From Corallium rubrum (taxonomy: Eukaryota; Cnidaria; Anthozoa; Scleralcyonacea; Coralliidae), in the NCBI GenBank assembly GCA_964035015.1, contig OZ036004.1, forward strand, positions 6,651,384-6,715,383: DNA of 64,000 nt, read 5' to 3'. Position 1 is the first letter of the stretch. Every line of letters begins with the position of its first letter. A program made the position numbers and the translations under genes. Of this stretch, positions 42,403 to 54,400 are shown in pieces. The notes beneath the pieces are model-generated. The model was given only the letters and a program-made list of their open reading frames with translations. It made no database searches and had not been told where the DNA came from.

Positions 42403-42430
42403 AGAGCAAAAAATTTGTCAATGTTTCATT

Positions 42431-43787
42431 TTATTATAAATTATGTAGTTTTTATTCAATAAAATATATACTGACTGTACAAATTAATTCTGTACAATGT
42501 ACCATACAATCTGGTTATATTAAGTCTTGCATTCATTTAATCACACATTATTCAATTTAATGACATGAATGAAGATGTTGATAATTAGGAATAATATTAA
42601 GGCAAACTTTGAAATCACTAGTATACACCATATGGTTTGAACATGCACGTAAAACACTGATTATATGGTAGTGATTGTTTCAAAAATATGCAGTTGCCAA
42701 CAAAAAAAATAATTACATTACATTATGGTATATAGGTTTAAGAAATTTTTGGACAATACAATAACTCCAATGCATAAGGCATTGATTTATATTATATTAT
42801 TTAGTAAAACGTCATATGCATAAATGCATGCAGGTACTTTGCTAAATGGCCAATAATTATACCACAATTTTGACTTCAAAACAATACAGACAAACAGGTT
42901 TCAAATGTGTGAAAAGCATATAAAAACAAGGCAATAACATTTCAAGAAAAGGAAAAATCCATGCTTTGGATAAAAAATAAGCTCTTGAAACTGAACTTTA
43001 ATATAATTCATTGGCCGCCCATATGTACAAAATGGCAACTGTGTTTTCGACCTTTCCAATGGTACAGAAGTACCAAAGCATACCAAAACAAACCAAGTGT
43101 GTCCAGGGTTGGGGAGCTATATAACGTGAGTTTCTCTGGGTTCAACTCCCAGTCCACACTTTAGAATTGTGTTGGTAGAAATGTTTCTGTCCCCAGACAG
43201 GGTTGAACTTGTGACCATTAATTATATAATTATAACCAGTTGCAGGTATATTCAATCCCTCTCTGTTGCTCACCAAAAACATTTTCTGAGTATTTAAGCC
43301 TGACTAAGACCCACAGTGGCAGTCTGGCACTCTTAATTAACATCAGTTTTTACCATTAATTTTCAATTATCTGATATGGTGACTCACCAATACTTAGTCA
43401 GCTCAGCTGTACCTAGACTTCCCAGCTCACATAATCAGACCATGACCATTGATTAAATATTGTCACCCAGATATCAGTACCAGCATTTACATATACCAGA
43501 AGTTATCCAGGGAAGGGGTGGGTGGTTGTATTAACTTCCCCACCACCCCTCCACAGCTCCAGACAATAGTTTCCAGAATCAAGAGGCAACAGTCCGATTA
43601 ACATTTATATATCCAAGTTTACCATTCAAAATCCAGATTATGAAATCACAACCAATAACCACCTTGCATCACCACCAATGAAAATTACGTAATATTTTAC
43701 ACGGACATCGCTGTCCTTTATATACAATGGGCTCGCGATCGATCGCACATGTTTTTGGCTTTTTAAATTTCAACATTTCTGTTGGAC
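42431..43787. other. Intergenic, no feature recognised
   Basis: AT-rich sequence before CHCHD4. Nothing beyond short unrelated frames. Confidence 0.5.
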
Positions 43788-44349
43788 ATGTCTTACTGTC
43801 GTGAAGAAGGTAATTTTTTTCTTAAATATTACCACTTTTTAATATTGCAAACCTTAATGTGAACTATATACTTATTTTCAAGGTAAAGACAGGATTATTT
43901 TTGTCACTGAAGCCGATCATGCCGTAGCAAGCAACGTTGCCCTACCTGAGTTTGAAGATGAAGCCGAATATGAGGGATTGATTAAAGCTAATGGAGAAAT
44001 AAATTGGGAATGCCCCTGCCTAGGCGGAATGGCTACTGGTGTATGTGGAGAACAATTTAAGACTGCTTTTTCGTGTTTCCATCATAGTCAAAGCGAGCTC
44101 AAGGGCTCGGAGTGTGTAGATCAATTCAGAACTATGCAAGAGTGTTTTAACAAATATCCCGATGTGTATGGCGAGTTTGAAAGCATTGAAGACAGTGACA
44201 AAGATAAGGATTTATTTAATGAAGAGGATAATGAAAAAGAGGATGGGAAGAAAGAACAGGAAGGAAATGGTGGGATACGAATATCTGTTGATAAAGAGGA
44301 AGAGAAGAAGCCTGGATCCGAGTCCAAAAAGACTGTCGTCACTTCGTGA
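43788..44349 (+). CDS. CHCHD4: CHCHD4/MIA40 mitochondrial intermembrane-space oxidoreductase, two exons
   Basis: MIA40 oxidises cysteine-rich proteins entering the intermembrane space and is reoxidised by ALR (GFER). Exons 43788-43809 and 43883-44349 give 162 residues (human 142). Exon 1 encodes MSYCREE plus one base, and the intron is 73 bp. The redox CPC motif is at residues 51-53 (WECPCLGG), followed by the twin CX9C helices C62-C72 ([11 protein letters not shown]) and C85-C95 ([11 protein letters not shown]). The N-terminus [15 protein letters not shown] is the family signature and there is no cleavable presequence, as in animal MIA40. The tail after residue 104 is acidic and lysine-rich, slightly longer than in human. 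All catalytic and structural cysteines are present. It is a single gene with no overlapping neighbour. Confidence 0.96.
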
Positions 44350-44666
44350 TACTGCTAGATTTTATCAATATTTATAAACCAAATTTTTTTATTTATTTTT
44401 GAAAATGTGAGTTACAGTGCTGCAAATAATTATTGAGCCTGGCTTTTATATGGTTCATAAAACTGCATGATTTGGGTTGGGATGGGTAGCTTGCAAACCT
44501 GCAGTATAGGAGGGGGTGGGGTGGGGTCAGAAGTTGTCCTCCTGAAAGAATTAAAGAAAAGAAATTCAGGCATTTTTTCCCTGGAATTTTATATGTATAC
44601 TTTAAAATGTTTAAGGAAAATTCATACATTGACTGAAAATACAATTTAAAAATCAAATTTGGGAGC

Positions 44667-44779
44667 GATTATAGAATACCCACCACTTTCTGAAATCAAA
44701 CCAACTGCCAATATGGAAAATTACGATTACCTGACCCCCATCTATTATCTATTACAAGTGGTGGGGTATTCTATAACCT
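44667..44779. mobile_element. Small MITE
   Basis: gattatagaatacccaccac is answered by gtggtggggtattctataac, 113 bp in all. Confidence 0.7.
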
Positions 44780-45204
44780 AGCCCAATATTTGCCTCAATT
44801 TTTTTTCAGGCAAGGATCCCTGCCTTCCAAACAAAATTGTTAAACCTATGCAAACAGTTGCAGAAATACAATTGTGCAATACAAGTAGACCATTATTTGC
44901 AGCACTGAGTTAAACTGTATGTGATATGGTAATTGTACAGTTTGTAGAAATTATTTTTTGTTTTGTGCACTTTGATGCCCTGTACTGTAGGCCATAATAT
45001 TGGAAATTAATAAGAGTCTTAAAGTTAATGGTTTATGTGTGGAAGTTTCTTGTCTATGTTAGTGTAGTCCTAAGTAATGACTTTGCCAATGATTTATTTT
45101 AAAAAAAGGTACACAACATGTTCTAATTCTCAATTTAAAAATAACACACAACTACATAAGAATGTTAACAGGGTTAAGTCACGTTGGCCTGAAAAAAAGA
45201 GAAA

Positions 45205-45249
45205 AATCTTCTCGACGTTTCGAGCGAAGGCCCTTCGTCAGGAGAAATT
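45205..45249 (-). ncRNA. Hammerhead-ribozyme-like motif, left arm
   Basis: The inverted copy of the motif at 45776-45820, read on the minus strand with the same core CTGACGA ... GAAACGTC. Identity of both arms means either transcript direction would contain one copy. Confidence 0.5.
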
Positions 45250-45775
45250 AGTAAACAACTCACATGTGGTCACACGTATTTATAGCAGAGCTACAATGGG
45301 AATCACGTGAACACATGTAAGCCAATAAAAACAAAGTAAACAAATAAATTAATATGTAATTTTAGCCTGTGTGCAGGTGCTGGCCCAATTTGTGGGTCAG
45401 CTACCTGCAAATAGGCAAAGAAACAGGTTATAAATTACTATTTAAATCATCGGAAAAAGGTTAAGGAAAAGGTGTGGCATATGGTGGTGGAGTGAGCTAA
45501 ATGAAAGAGAATCGCTCATTGAGGCCGTGAGGGTGAATGGTACCAAGTTTGTAAATGAGACGCATGACGCACCGATGATTTAAATAGTAATTTATAACCT
45601 GTTTCTTTGCCTATTTGCAGGTAGCTGACCCACAAATTGGGCCAGCACCTGCACACAGGCTAAAATTACATATTAATTTATTTGTTTACTTTGTTTTTAT
45701 TGGCTTACATGTGTTCACGTGATTCCCATTGTAGCTCTGCTATAAATACGTGTGACCACATGTGAGTTGTTTACT

Positions 45776-45820
45776 AATTTCTCCTGACGAAGGGCCTTCG
45801 CTCGAAACGTCGAGAAGATT
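45776..45820 (+). ncRNA. Hammerhead-ribozyme-like motif, right arm
   Basis: Order is stem I strand AATTTCTC (45776-45783), CTGACGA (45784-45790), stem II GGGC-CTTC-GCTC, GAAA (45804-45807), minimal stem III AC/GT, cleavage-position C (45811), then stem I strand GAGAAGATT. This fits the type I order CUGANGA-II-GAAA-III-UH-I. One unpaired A sits between CTGACGA and stem II, which is unusual. Confidence 0.5.
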
Positions 45821-46243
45821 TTTCTCTTTTTTTCAGGCCAACGTGACTTAACCCTGGTAATATTTGGATTTCAACCGTGGCCGACGCTGTCCTAGAAGCT
45901 TTTACATAAGAATGTTATTTACAATTTAACAATTGCTGGGTTGCAACTTCATTGTCCTCCCCTTTTTACCCTGGGCCATTGCATGGCCATATAATGTACT
46001 GTACATGCACAAAATAATGCTTTGAAGTGTATCTCCAGATGTAGGACTGACTTCTTGTGGTTAATTACATCTATAAGAACTGTTTTAATTCTTGGAACTA
46101 GCTGTTATGACTAAAAACTTAATTACATTGGTATTCATTTAGCAAACTTGAAATATATTTTCAGGATTTTTTTGTACAATCTTATCTACAAAAGTACAGG
46201 GATATATTTTGTTACCATATTTTTATCATAAAGAAATGACATA

Positions 46244-46627
46244 CCATAGAATCCCAAAAGTAGCGGCCCCCCTTACTTTCGGTTTTATCCGCTGTTGGGG
46301 GCCACTACTTTCGGGTGGTAAAATACGTTAACATACTGTGGGAATATTCTTTGTTCTTTCCTATTTACCACATTTAATATGCTTTAGTTTTTCCTTATGC
46401 CACTTCAACTCTGACTGTTATACACTTTGGTACTTAACACTTTCGAGTTAATCAAGCGATGACTTGGGGGCCGCTACTTACAGGGGGGCCACTACTTTCA
46501 GGGGGGTGCTACTTTCAGGGGGGGCCACTACTTTCTGGGGGGGGGGGGCACTACTTTCAGGAATTTTATAGACATCTCAAATTTGTTGCTACTTTCGGGG
46601 AGGGCCGCTACTTTTGGGATTCTACGG
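46244..46627. mobile_element. TA-flanked MITE, copy 1
   Basis: The left end ccatagaatcccaaaagtag is answered by ctacttttgggattctacgg. TA dinucleotides flank both ends, as for Tc1/mariner-type insertion. G-rich and C-rich runs inside. Copy 2 lies at 55233-55533 in opposite orientation. Confidence 0.75.
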
Positions 46628-46685
46628 TATTGTAAAATAAATCAAAATACTTGTCCCCAGTAACTAATAGTACTGAATTAAATTC

Positions 46686-49600
46686 TCAAAAACCAGCAAC
46701 CCTGGACAGTTTCTTTTTCTTGATACGTGATGGAGATGGCTGAGCCCCTGTTGGTGTACTTGGTGAGTTCATTAACTTACTAGTACTTAACTTTGGAGAA
46801 AATGTAGCTCCCAAACATTCTTGATTTGTTCTGGTGTGGTTTTCCCCTTTTGGTGTTCTTACCAGACTGTCATTCTGTGAAACTTGAGTTGACTTGCCAT
46901 GAAGATTATTCACTGACAGAATATACTTAGCAATATCTGTTTGATTTTCATTCATGTCCTGTGATTCATGTCCAGTTTCTCCTTCCAGGTTTATTGGAGT
47001 TGGTACATCAGAAACCCAATTTTTTAACAATGCAACTGCAAGGGGATCAGTGTAACCTTCATCTTTGTCAAACACTTCCAACTCAGTTGGTGTGGAGGTG
47101 ATCCCAAAATAAGAATTTGTTAAGACAGTGGTTTCTGGAGTTGTTGGTTTTAACTTTTCTGCAACATCTTTATCCAATCCACAGTAAACACAATTGCCAT
47201 TTTCCATGTCATTGCCAGCACCATTTTCTGTGTCATTACCAGCACCATTTTCCATGTCAATACCAGTGCTACTTCCCATGTTGGGAGTTCCAACACCACA
47301 TAACTTACATTGTGAAGAGAATTCCAACTCTGACAAAGTCATTTCATGAACCAATCCAGCATCGGTAAATTCAAACAGGTCAGACTTTTCCTTCAGAGAA
47401 GAAACATTTTGTTCATGTGCCTCCTGTTTGACATATTTCAACCAGTTCTCAATAAGATTTTCATCATCTTTTGTTAAAACAGCCTTTGAGCTGCCACATC
47501 CACCACTCGATGAAATATCAATATTGTTGTCTTCGTAGTAATACACTTGACCTCCATCTCTCTCTTCAGTTAGAGTATTTGCACATGATGAAAGACATTG
47601 GTAAAATAAATCTCCTGCTTTTGACAACTGAAAGACTGTGAGAGTTTTGTTGTGAGTGTTTGAAGAATTTGAAATGCAAGTCAAGCCAACAAGTGGCTGT
47701 TTAAGTCTTCTGGTTACTGCAGGAGAGATGTCTACTGGTATCTCTGAGTAATCAATCATTTCAGGCCATTCACTGTATGAAGATATCTGAAATAGAAAAA
47801 ATAATTCCCTGTCTGATTAAAATCATCTGGTATTAGCCAGAATATACTACCCCTAAAAAGCTAGTCTCCCTTGCAGCCATGTGTTTGGGACTGACCCTAA
47901 TAATGACTGTGAGTAGTGCTGAGCAAACTCCGGTTTTCAGCTCTGGCCTCTGGCTTCTTTGATAAATTGGTTCACAACTGGGGATAAAGTCCAACCGGAT
48001 ATAATTCGGCTCAACTTTCTCCCCAGGGTCTTTTCCCGGTGAAAGCTGCGAAACTGTCAAGCGACTCAAGCAAATGTAATGCGACAACTAGCAATGTCAG
48101 GAATGATGAAAACTTTATAGAACCGAATAAAGTTACACTACTACAAATAATAAAATACAAAGTATAAATTGTCAATGGTTTTTAAAAAAGTATAATTAAC
48201 TTTAATGAACGCTAAGCGACCAATGTTGCCTGGAAGGAGTGCACAATGCTTCTTTGAGACGATGTTCCCCGTCAACGAAAAGACTCGTTCAGAAGTAACA
48301 GAGGACGGTGGACAAGAAAGATATGAGAGAGCTAGATGCGTCAAAGCAGGTCATTCGTTTTTGTGGTGATACTAATAATCCAATAAATCCTGAACATTAA
48401 CTTGGGATCTGACTGGTATCACTGATTCAAACAGGTAGGCAGTGAGTTCTTGCCCTGGTGTTAAGGTGCCTGGTTGCGGTTCAACAGCTCCACTTGCATT
48501 CACTCACAATATCTGTCAGTGTTGTCAGCAGTGCCCCTTTATGTGGATTATGAGCTGCATTTCTTGTCATTCTGAATTTCCAGCCGGAGCTGGGAGAGCT
48601 CCGGCTCCGGCTGACCAAAAAATGCCAGAGCTCCAGCGCACAGCACTAACTGTGAGGGAGACTACTAAAAAGCAACCACCTCTAAAAAACATTAACTGAA
48701 TAAGAATGGTCATTTATAAAAGCTTTTAATGTAATCATGTACCTTCCAAGAGCTGCAACTTGATCTTGGTGGTAAGCCACCCATATTAGAAACCATCCCA
48801 AGGGCGTGTGGTGTGTTTTCACCATAGCAATACTGATGACAGTGTACCTCGTGATTCTTGAAGCCACCAACAACCAACAAGACATCCTGACAATCAGTTA
48901 TGGCATTTGGAACAACATTGATGTGTTTGATAGGGCTTTCTAGTGAATGACACCACTTGAGAACAGGATTTTGTTGAAATCGTTCATCCATGATGACTAA
49001 TGACTGACTTGTTGCCAAAAAGTAGTGGTAGGAGTTCTCTGGGTGCCGCTGTACTGCTGAGAATGTCTCCTGTTCGAAGAAGTGAGGTGAAGGCAATGTC
49101 ATTAGGTCTTTCCCAGCAGATGAACTATCCTGCAAAAAAGAGTCAATTATTTTACTTTCTCAAACTCATTAATAAGTCTTGAGGAAAACATAATAGAATC
49201 AGTTACCGACACATTGTTGTGAAATTTTGAAAGCCATTTATTAATTATTATCTGATTTAGAAACACCTCAAAGTGAGTTAAAAAACTCATTCTTGGTGTT
49301 TTCAAATCAGATAATAAACGGCTTTCGAGACTGTGTATGGTATAGCTTCTCAAACAAATCAGTATTTAAAGAGAAATTTGAGGTAAAACTTGTCTTAATT
49401 TATGGGCGTTTATTACCATGTTTCACAACAATGTGTTTGGTAACTGCTTTCCATTATGTTTTCCTCATGAATTATTAAAGAGTTTGAGAATATACTTTCT
49501 CAAACTCATTATTAAATAATTCATGAGGAAAACATAATAGAATCAGTTACCAACACATTGTTGTGAAATTTTGAAAGCCATTTATTAATTATTATCTGAT

Positions 49601-51224
49601 TTAAAAACACCTCAAAGGGAGTTAAAATCCCTGTGTTACTTTTAAATCACCTCATTTTTCAACACACTTCTTGGTGTTTTCAATCAGATAATAAACGGCT
49701 TCTCATATATGATATATTACATAATGTTATGTACAGTATCTATTTAAAATTTTACAATAAATAGGTACAAAATCATGAAAGTCCATCTTTCAGGCCTACA
49801 GTAATTCATGTAGTTTCAAACTGTATTTTGTCTCATGGAAATTTTAGAAATTAATTACATGTACCCGTAAATCAAGAAGCTCCACAGTCTTCGGGTTGGC
49901 ACGAAGAACTTGTCTAGGATGTGGACCAAATTCACAAAGATACCAATCAAAATCTTCTTGGACACATGATGAACATTTCTTGACAACTTGCACAGAGTTG
50001 TCTTTTCCACACCACAACCATAAACTGCCTGTTTCCATAGCAACAATCACTTCACTGGGAGTGAAAGGATTCACAGCCACACAGCAAGGCTTTGTTTTAC
50101 AAGCCAAATTTCCAAGAACTGTCATAGCTGGTCCCTATAATACAGTACATTTAAATTACAAAAGTGATAATGATGATAATAGTGATGATGGTGGTGATGA
50201 TGATGGTGGTAATGATTGTGTTGTTGTTGATGATGATAGTGATGATGATAATGATTGTATAATGATAATTAATCATGGTGTTGATCATGATGATGATGCC
50301 AGTAGTAATGATGATTGTGATGATGATAATCAGATGATCTAAGCATGATGGTGATAATGATTTCTATCATTTCGAAGAGAGGTTTCCACCTTAGAAGGGT
50401 GTTGAGAGGTACACACATACTTCATAACTATCTTGACCATACATGTATTCCTTCTTGAAAAATGAACAAGTATAATCCATCCGTACAGCAAGTACAGAGC
50501 TGCTGTCAACTGCACTGACTTGAGAAATTCTTCCAGGCAAATCAAAGCACTCGTTTCTCGACACCAGTTTAGCTGATGATTCCCCTTCATTTTCTGAATG
50601 AACTTCCACACAGCTCAAATGCAATTTATCCATTATATCACCACCAGGATAAGCCAGAACTATTCTTGGATCAGAAGCATCTGTCCAATGTGCAAGACAA
50701 TTTCCAAAATACACACCAGACTGTACTTCTTGTTTCTCTTGCAAGCAAGACTCACGAAAAAACCCACTCAGTACCTCAGCTGGAATTTCACAAAAACCAT
50801 CGTCAAATCTTTCCACAACAGCCAAAAACTTTTTTGGGCGTTTTTCATTAACTTTCCATATAGCATTTGTGTACCCACGAGTGCATGTTTCAGCCAGGTG
50901 GCCATACATAACCTCTCGCTTGTCAGAACTAAAATTAAACATATTTCTCTCATGATTCCAAAAGTACTGTTCTTTCTCACTTTTATCAATATTATACTTC
51001 CACAGTACTTTATTCGGTAGTTGTAGTGGAAGTGTTGGTTTGTTAGCAAGAAGTCTAACGTTCCTATTTTCGGTCATTCCTTTATTTTGTGAGATACATT
51101 TCACTTTTTCTTCATCTTTAAAAATCAAGACTGGTCCTGTCCTGCCATAATCCAAAAATGTCTGGTGTAAATCCACAGATGATGTGTAAGGAAAATTGAA
51201 AGAAGGAAAACAGTGATTAGACAT
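46686..51224 (-). CDS. TAF1C: TAF1C, RNA polymerase I SL1 subunit, four exons
   Basis: TAF1C (TAFI110/95) is part of SL1/TIF-IB, which places RNA polymerase I at rDNA promoters. Exons on the minus strand are 51224-50421, 50134-49865, 49129-48743 and 47786-46686, all phase 0, giving 853 residues (human 869). Evidence is alignment to family blocks recalled from human: a start at ...FPSFNFPYTSS, VLAYPGGDIMDKLHLSCVEV, the beta-propeller-like segment SSVLAVRMDYTCSFF, MDERFQQNPVLKWCH, and the strong match LTVFQLSKAGDLFYQCLSS. The C-terminal third is low-complexity and polar and ends with a lysine-rich tail (RIKKKKLSRVAGF). A four-times repeated D(M/T)ENGAGN-like stretch is visible in exon 4. It is divergent from SNRPF across 265 bp. 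Confidence 0.9.
48141..48344 (-). pseudogene. hAT transposase C-terminal (dimerisation) fragment in TAF1C intron 3
   Basis: The minus strand reads ALSYLSCPPSSVTSERVFSL followed by TGNIVSKKHCALLPGNIGRL and AFIKVN. This is the conserved hAT C-terminal block (P-S-S-x3-ERxFS ... L-x-P-x-x-L-x-F-x-K-x-N). Only this end is present; the catalytic region is not found, so it is a remnant. It could have driven the hAT-like MITEs in the window, but that is not shown. Confidence 0.75.
49145..49700. mobile_element. Tandem/inverted MITE copies in TAF1C intron 2
   Basis: actttctcaaactcattaat and aggaaaacataatagaatca occur at 49153-49203 and again, in the same orientation, at 49494-49544. An inverted copy (ttatgttttcctcatgaatt, agagtttgagaata) lies between them at about 49430-49493. 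The elements therefore share an end or are a full element plus half. Confidence 0.7.
50160..50336 (+). repeat. Imperfect (GAT)n in TAF1C intron 1
   Basis: Trinucleotide-rich gatgatgatggtggtaatga-type run. The 148-codon plus-strand frame across it is an artefact. Confidence 0.8.
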
Positions 51225-51489
51225 TCTGTATCAATCACTTCCAGTTAAAAATATATCCAAAATTTGAGTAAAAATAACACTTTATAATAATCAATGATCT
51301 CCCGCCATTACATATATGGAGAGATGAAAAGGCCTGAGCTCTAGTGTCGTACCCAGTCTTTTGACTGCAAAGAAGAAAGCGCGAAAAGGGGTTATAGTGG
51401 TTATAAACGATATATGCTTTTATACCGCTATAGTATTTATGCTCATCAAGGTTCCCTTTATTACCCAGTGAACATTAAAGCTTTTCAAA
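51225..51489. promoter_or_regulatory. Head-to-head promoter of TAF1C and SNRPF
   Basis: Only 265 bp separate the two start codons on opposite strands, so transcription of both must start in or near this stretch. I see no clear TATA or CCAAT box. The segment near 51370-51390 (gaagaaagcgcgaaaagggg) is the only GC-rich part. Confidence 0.7.
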
Positions 51490-54400
51490 ATGGCGGTAAG
51501 TAGTGTTTTGCCAATGTTCTACTATATAATTCATACCCATGTGTATTTATGTATTGATATCAAACACGTGGGGTCGTCAAATATTCGATTGTTTGATGTT
51601 TTGATCAGCTAGTAAGCGTTTAGCTATGAGTGTTTTTTTTTCTATTTCAGACGATGCCCTTAAACCCGAAGCCATTTTTAAATGGTCTAACAGGCAAGCC
51701 AGTCATGGTGAAACTGAAATGGGGGATGGAGTACAAAGGATATCTTGTGTCAGTTGATGGTTACATGAATCTACAGGTCTTAAACTCAACAGTTTTATAT
51801 TTAGTCTTGTAGAGAAGAGGAAAGTGAAGGGGTATCTTGGGGTTGAATGAGGTCTGGTGATTATTACTCGGGCTACCGAGTCTAGGTTTCGGTCTCGTTT
51901 TGGTTTGGTTTTGGTTATTATTTCCCACAGCTGGGTTTTCCTAATTTTTTTGGTCGAGATATTGCCCAAGAGGCTTTGCGAAACTGAAGGCATGACTCAC
52001 AGCTCAAATGCTGATGCTGATTTTTCATCATGGCGGATTTTCATGCAGGAGGGGCGAGTGTTTTCTTCTCCTGACGCCTTTGGTTGTGTTGTTCGAAGTG
52101 AATTTGTGTTTTAATGATAAACACGCTCGCTATGCTTTTATACTATAGTAGACCTGGGTTGGTCCGCGATCTCGATAACCGTACGCTGAAAATGTGTAGC
52201 ACTACTCGATCAAACTTTTACGAAAATTCTCGATCAATGTGTTCTCGATCAATTTATATGTGTTATTAATTAAATGGTACTTTAAAATGTTGCTCAATGC
52301 TGTAAATCAAAGAACAACGAAAGTTGATAAAGCCAACTTGCAAGTGAAAGGTAAACATGCTGTGTTTTACATCTTCATCGAAGTTGTCATTTAGCTGAAC
52401 TAACTTGTGTGAGGTAACTGTATTAATATTTGTGGTTTGCTTTATTTGCTTGTATTGTTTATTATTGTACTGATGTCTTGCACTAAAAGTCGATGTTATT
52501 AAACAGTTTATACATTACTTTCATCAATGTAGCCACCATTTCATTGTTTTGGTACACCAATATTGCCAATTGGCCACTATTTGTTTTGGTAGACCACTAT
52601 GGCCACCATTTCATTGTTTTAGTTCTATGGCTACCATTTCAATGTTTTGGGGCATGTACATCACTATAGCCACCATTTCATTGTTTTGGTACACCAGTAT
52701 GGCCACCATTTCATTGTACGCTTGTACTGAAGTTAGTTTTGTTCTTGGCATGGTTGCCATTTAGCAACTTCTTACTTTTACTCTGTCTAATGGCATATGA
52801 TTTTATTTGTCAAGTGGAGATCTCCTGGTAATCTTGCCTGGCAAAGGGTTGATAGTTGTATAATGTTTACAAGAAATGATTGATAATTTTTTTGTGTGCA
52901 CAGAATTCCCACCTTAATAATTATGTTGAACAAATTCAAATTTTTCTTGACAACTATCCTAATAGCGTTTGTTAGCACACAGGTTAGAATCATGGCAGAT
53001 TGGATTATTTGCGTACCATACTCTTCCCATGCCAGCCTGTACAACTGCCCAGTGCCCACTATTAAGTAGCCCGAGTTAACGCCTAGCGTTCTATCATTTG
53101 TACTGTCACTCAATTCTGATTGAAGGATTTGAAGCAACAGTCTTGATTGGTCATTGGTCAATATCAATTATGACCATCAGGCTAGGTCTGGTGAGATTTG
53201 TCACCCAATGGTACCAGAGATGGATAGGGGGTGTTTCTCTAGGGACCTCATATACCACAGGGCATTAAAGATTAAAAGACTTTGAAACCAGCTCAGATTA
53301 GAATAATTAGAATGATTAATAGACCTTTCCGCATGAAGTGAATGGATCACGTGATCTTTCTTTTTGACAAATCTGATTGGCTAATGTCCAATGTTTGTCC
53401 GAAGTTTTCAATGTCCAAAGTTTTTGAGCCAATCAAATCCCTCAACATGTTATCCACGCACTTCGTGCAGAAAGGTCTATTGATTAGCTAATTCCTAGAC
53501 CAGTGTAATTGGATTTCAAAGTTGGTGTAATGTTAGCTTTAAATGCTTGGAAGTTACATGTACTATTGTGGTACTCAAAATAATGTTGAGTAAATCTGGA
53601 GTCTATATTTTTTCTTGACATTTTCAGTTGGCCAATACAGAGGAATACATAGACGGAGCTCTCACTGGCAACTTGGGAGAGGTCTTAATAAGGTAACTTT
53701 TGTAAATTTACAAAAATCCCTTCATAAAAATAAATCATAAATTATCAACAAGCAATAGCCATTTGGCTGCTAAATTTGACAGATGACAGACCATTATCTA
53801 AGTCTTAGTCAGCAATTATGCACCTATCAATGTTATTCCTGAGCGGGGGGGTGTCAGGCAAGGGGTGGTGTTTTGATCAAAATGCATGTCCCCAGGGTTG
53901 GGATTTTGACACTGAATTCTCCCCGAGGGTGGGGTACTTTGGTCAATTTTGATTGTAGCCGAGGAAGACTGGGCATGAGTTTGTTGCTGCTAGCTTTCGT
54001 TCTGCTGTCAAAATGGAGTCGTACATAAGAGCCTGAGGTAATTTAAGATTGATATTTATCAGTGCATCAGTGATAAAAAATTCTTATCTTTTGATTCTTT
54101 TTTGCAAAATATTACTGTAAAAACTCATTGATCTTTTGAGATGTTTGTTGACAAAATATGTAGTCTGTTGAGAAATAGATATATCATTTCACTTTTTGTT
54201 TATATGTATATTTACTTGTCATAGCACAGCTAATAGGGTGGGGAATTTGATAAATTTTGACGTGAAATTTTGTCCCAAGGGAGTGGCATTTGAAAATTTT
54301 TAACGATAAAATCTCAAATCCCTACCCTTTGCCTGACCCCCCCTCCCTCGGGACTAACATTGATAGGTGCATTACAGGCAAAATGAAAAATACAGTATAA

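Larger units (their letters stand above)
37270..42430 (+). ncRNA. Proposed long non-coding RNA with hairpin array and tandem poly(A) modules
   Basis: There is no open frame above 110 codons and none with family similarity. The stretch begins after three CCAAT boxes and has a CpG-rich first 1.5 kb. It then runs through eleven structured hairpin repeats (38942-40983) and ends in four tandem poly(A) signal modules (41968-42402), all readable on the plus strand. Possible acceptors are at 38880 (ctttcttag) and 41166 (ctctttgcag). The transcript itself is inferred. Alternatives are a dead gene or a repeat-only region. Confidence 0.4.
45165..45857. mobile_element. Large foldback element, E family, with 280-bp arms
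   Basis: Arms at about 45165-45449 and 45572-45857 are almost exact inverted copies, e.g. gggttaagtcacgttggcct against aggccaacgtgacttaaccc. The centre of about 120 bp is unique (tcattgaggccgtgagggtg). Each arm carries a complete hammerhead-like core. No reverse transcriptase or transposase is encoded, so it would be non-autonomous. Confidence 0.8.
44350..46685. other. Intergenic between CHCHD4 and TAF1C (convergent), filled with elements
   Basis: It contains a small MITE (44667-44779), a large foldback element (45165-45857) and a TA-flanked MITE (46244-46627). No gene recognised. Confidence 0.6.

Noticed and set aside
49896..50342. 148-codon plus-strand frame
   Set aside because: Antisense to TAF1C exon 2, then reads a GAT repeat.
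50576..51020. 91- and 140-codon plus-strand frames
   Set aside because: Antisense shadows of TAF1C exon 1.
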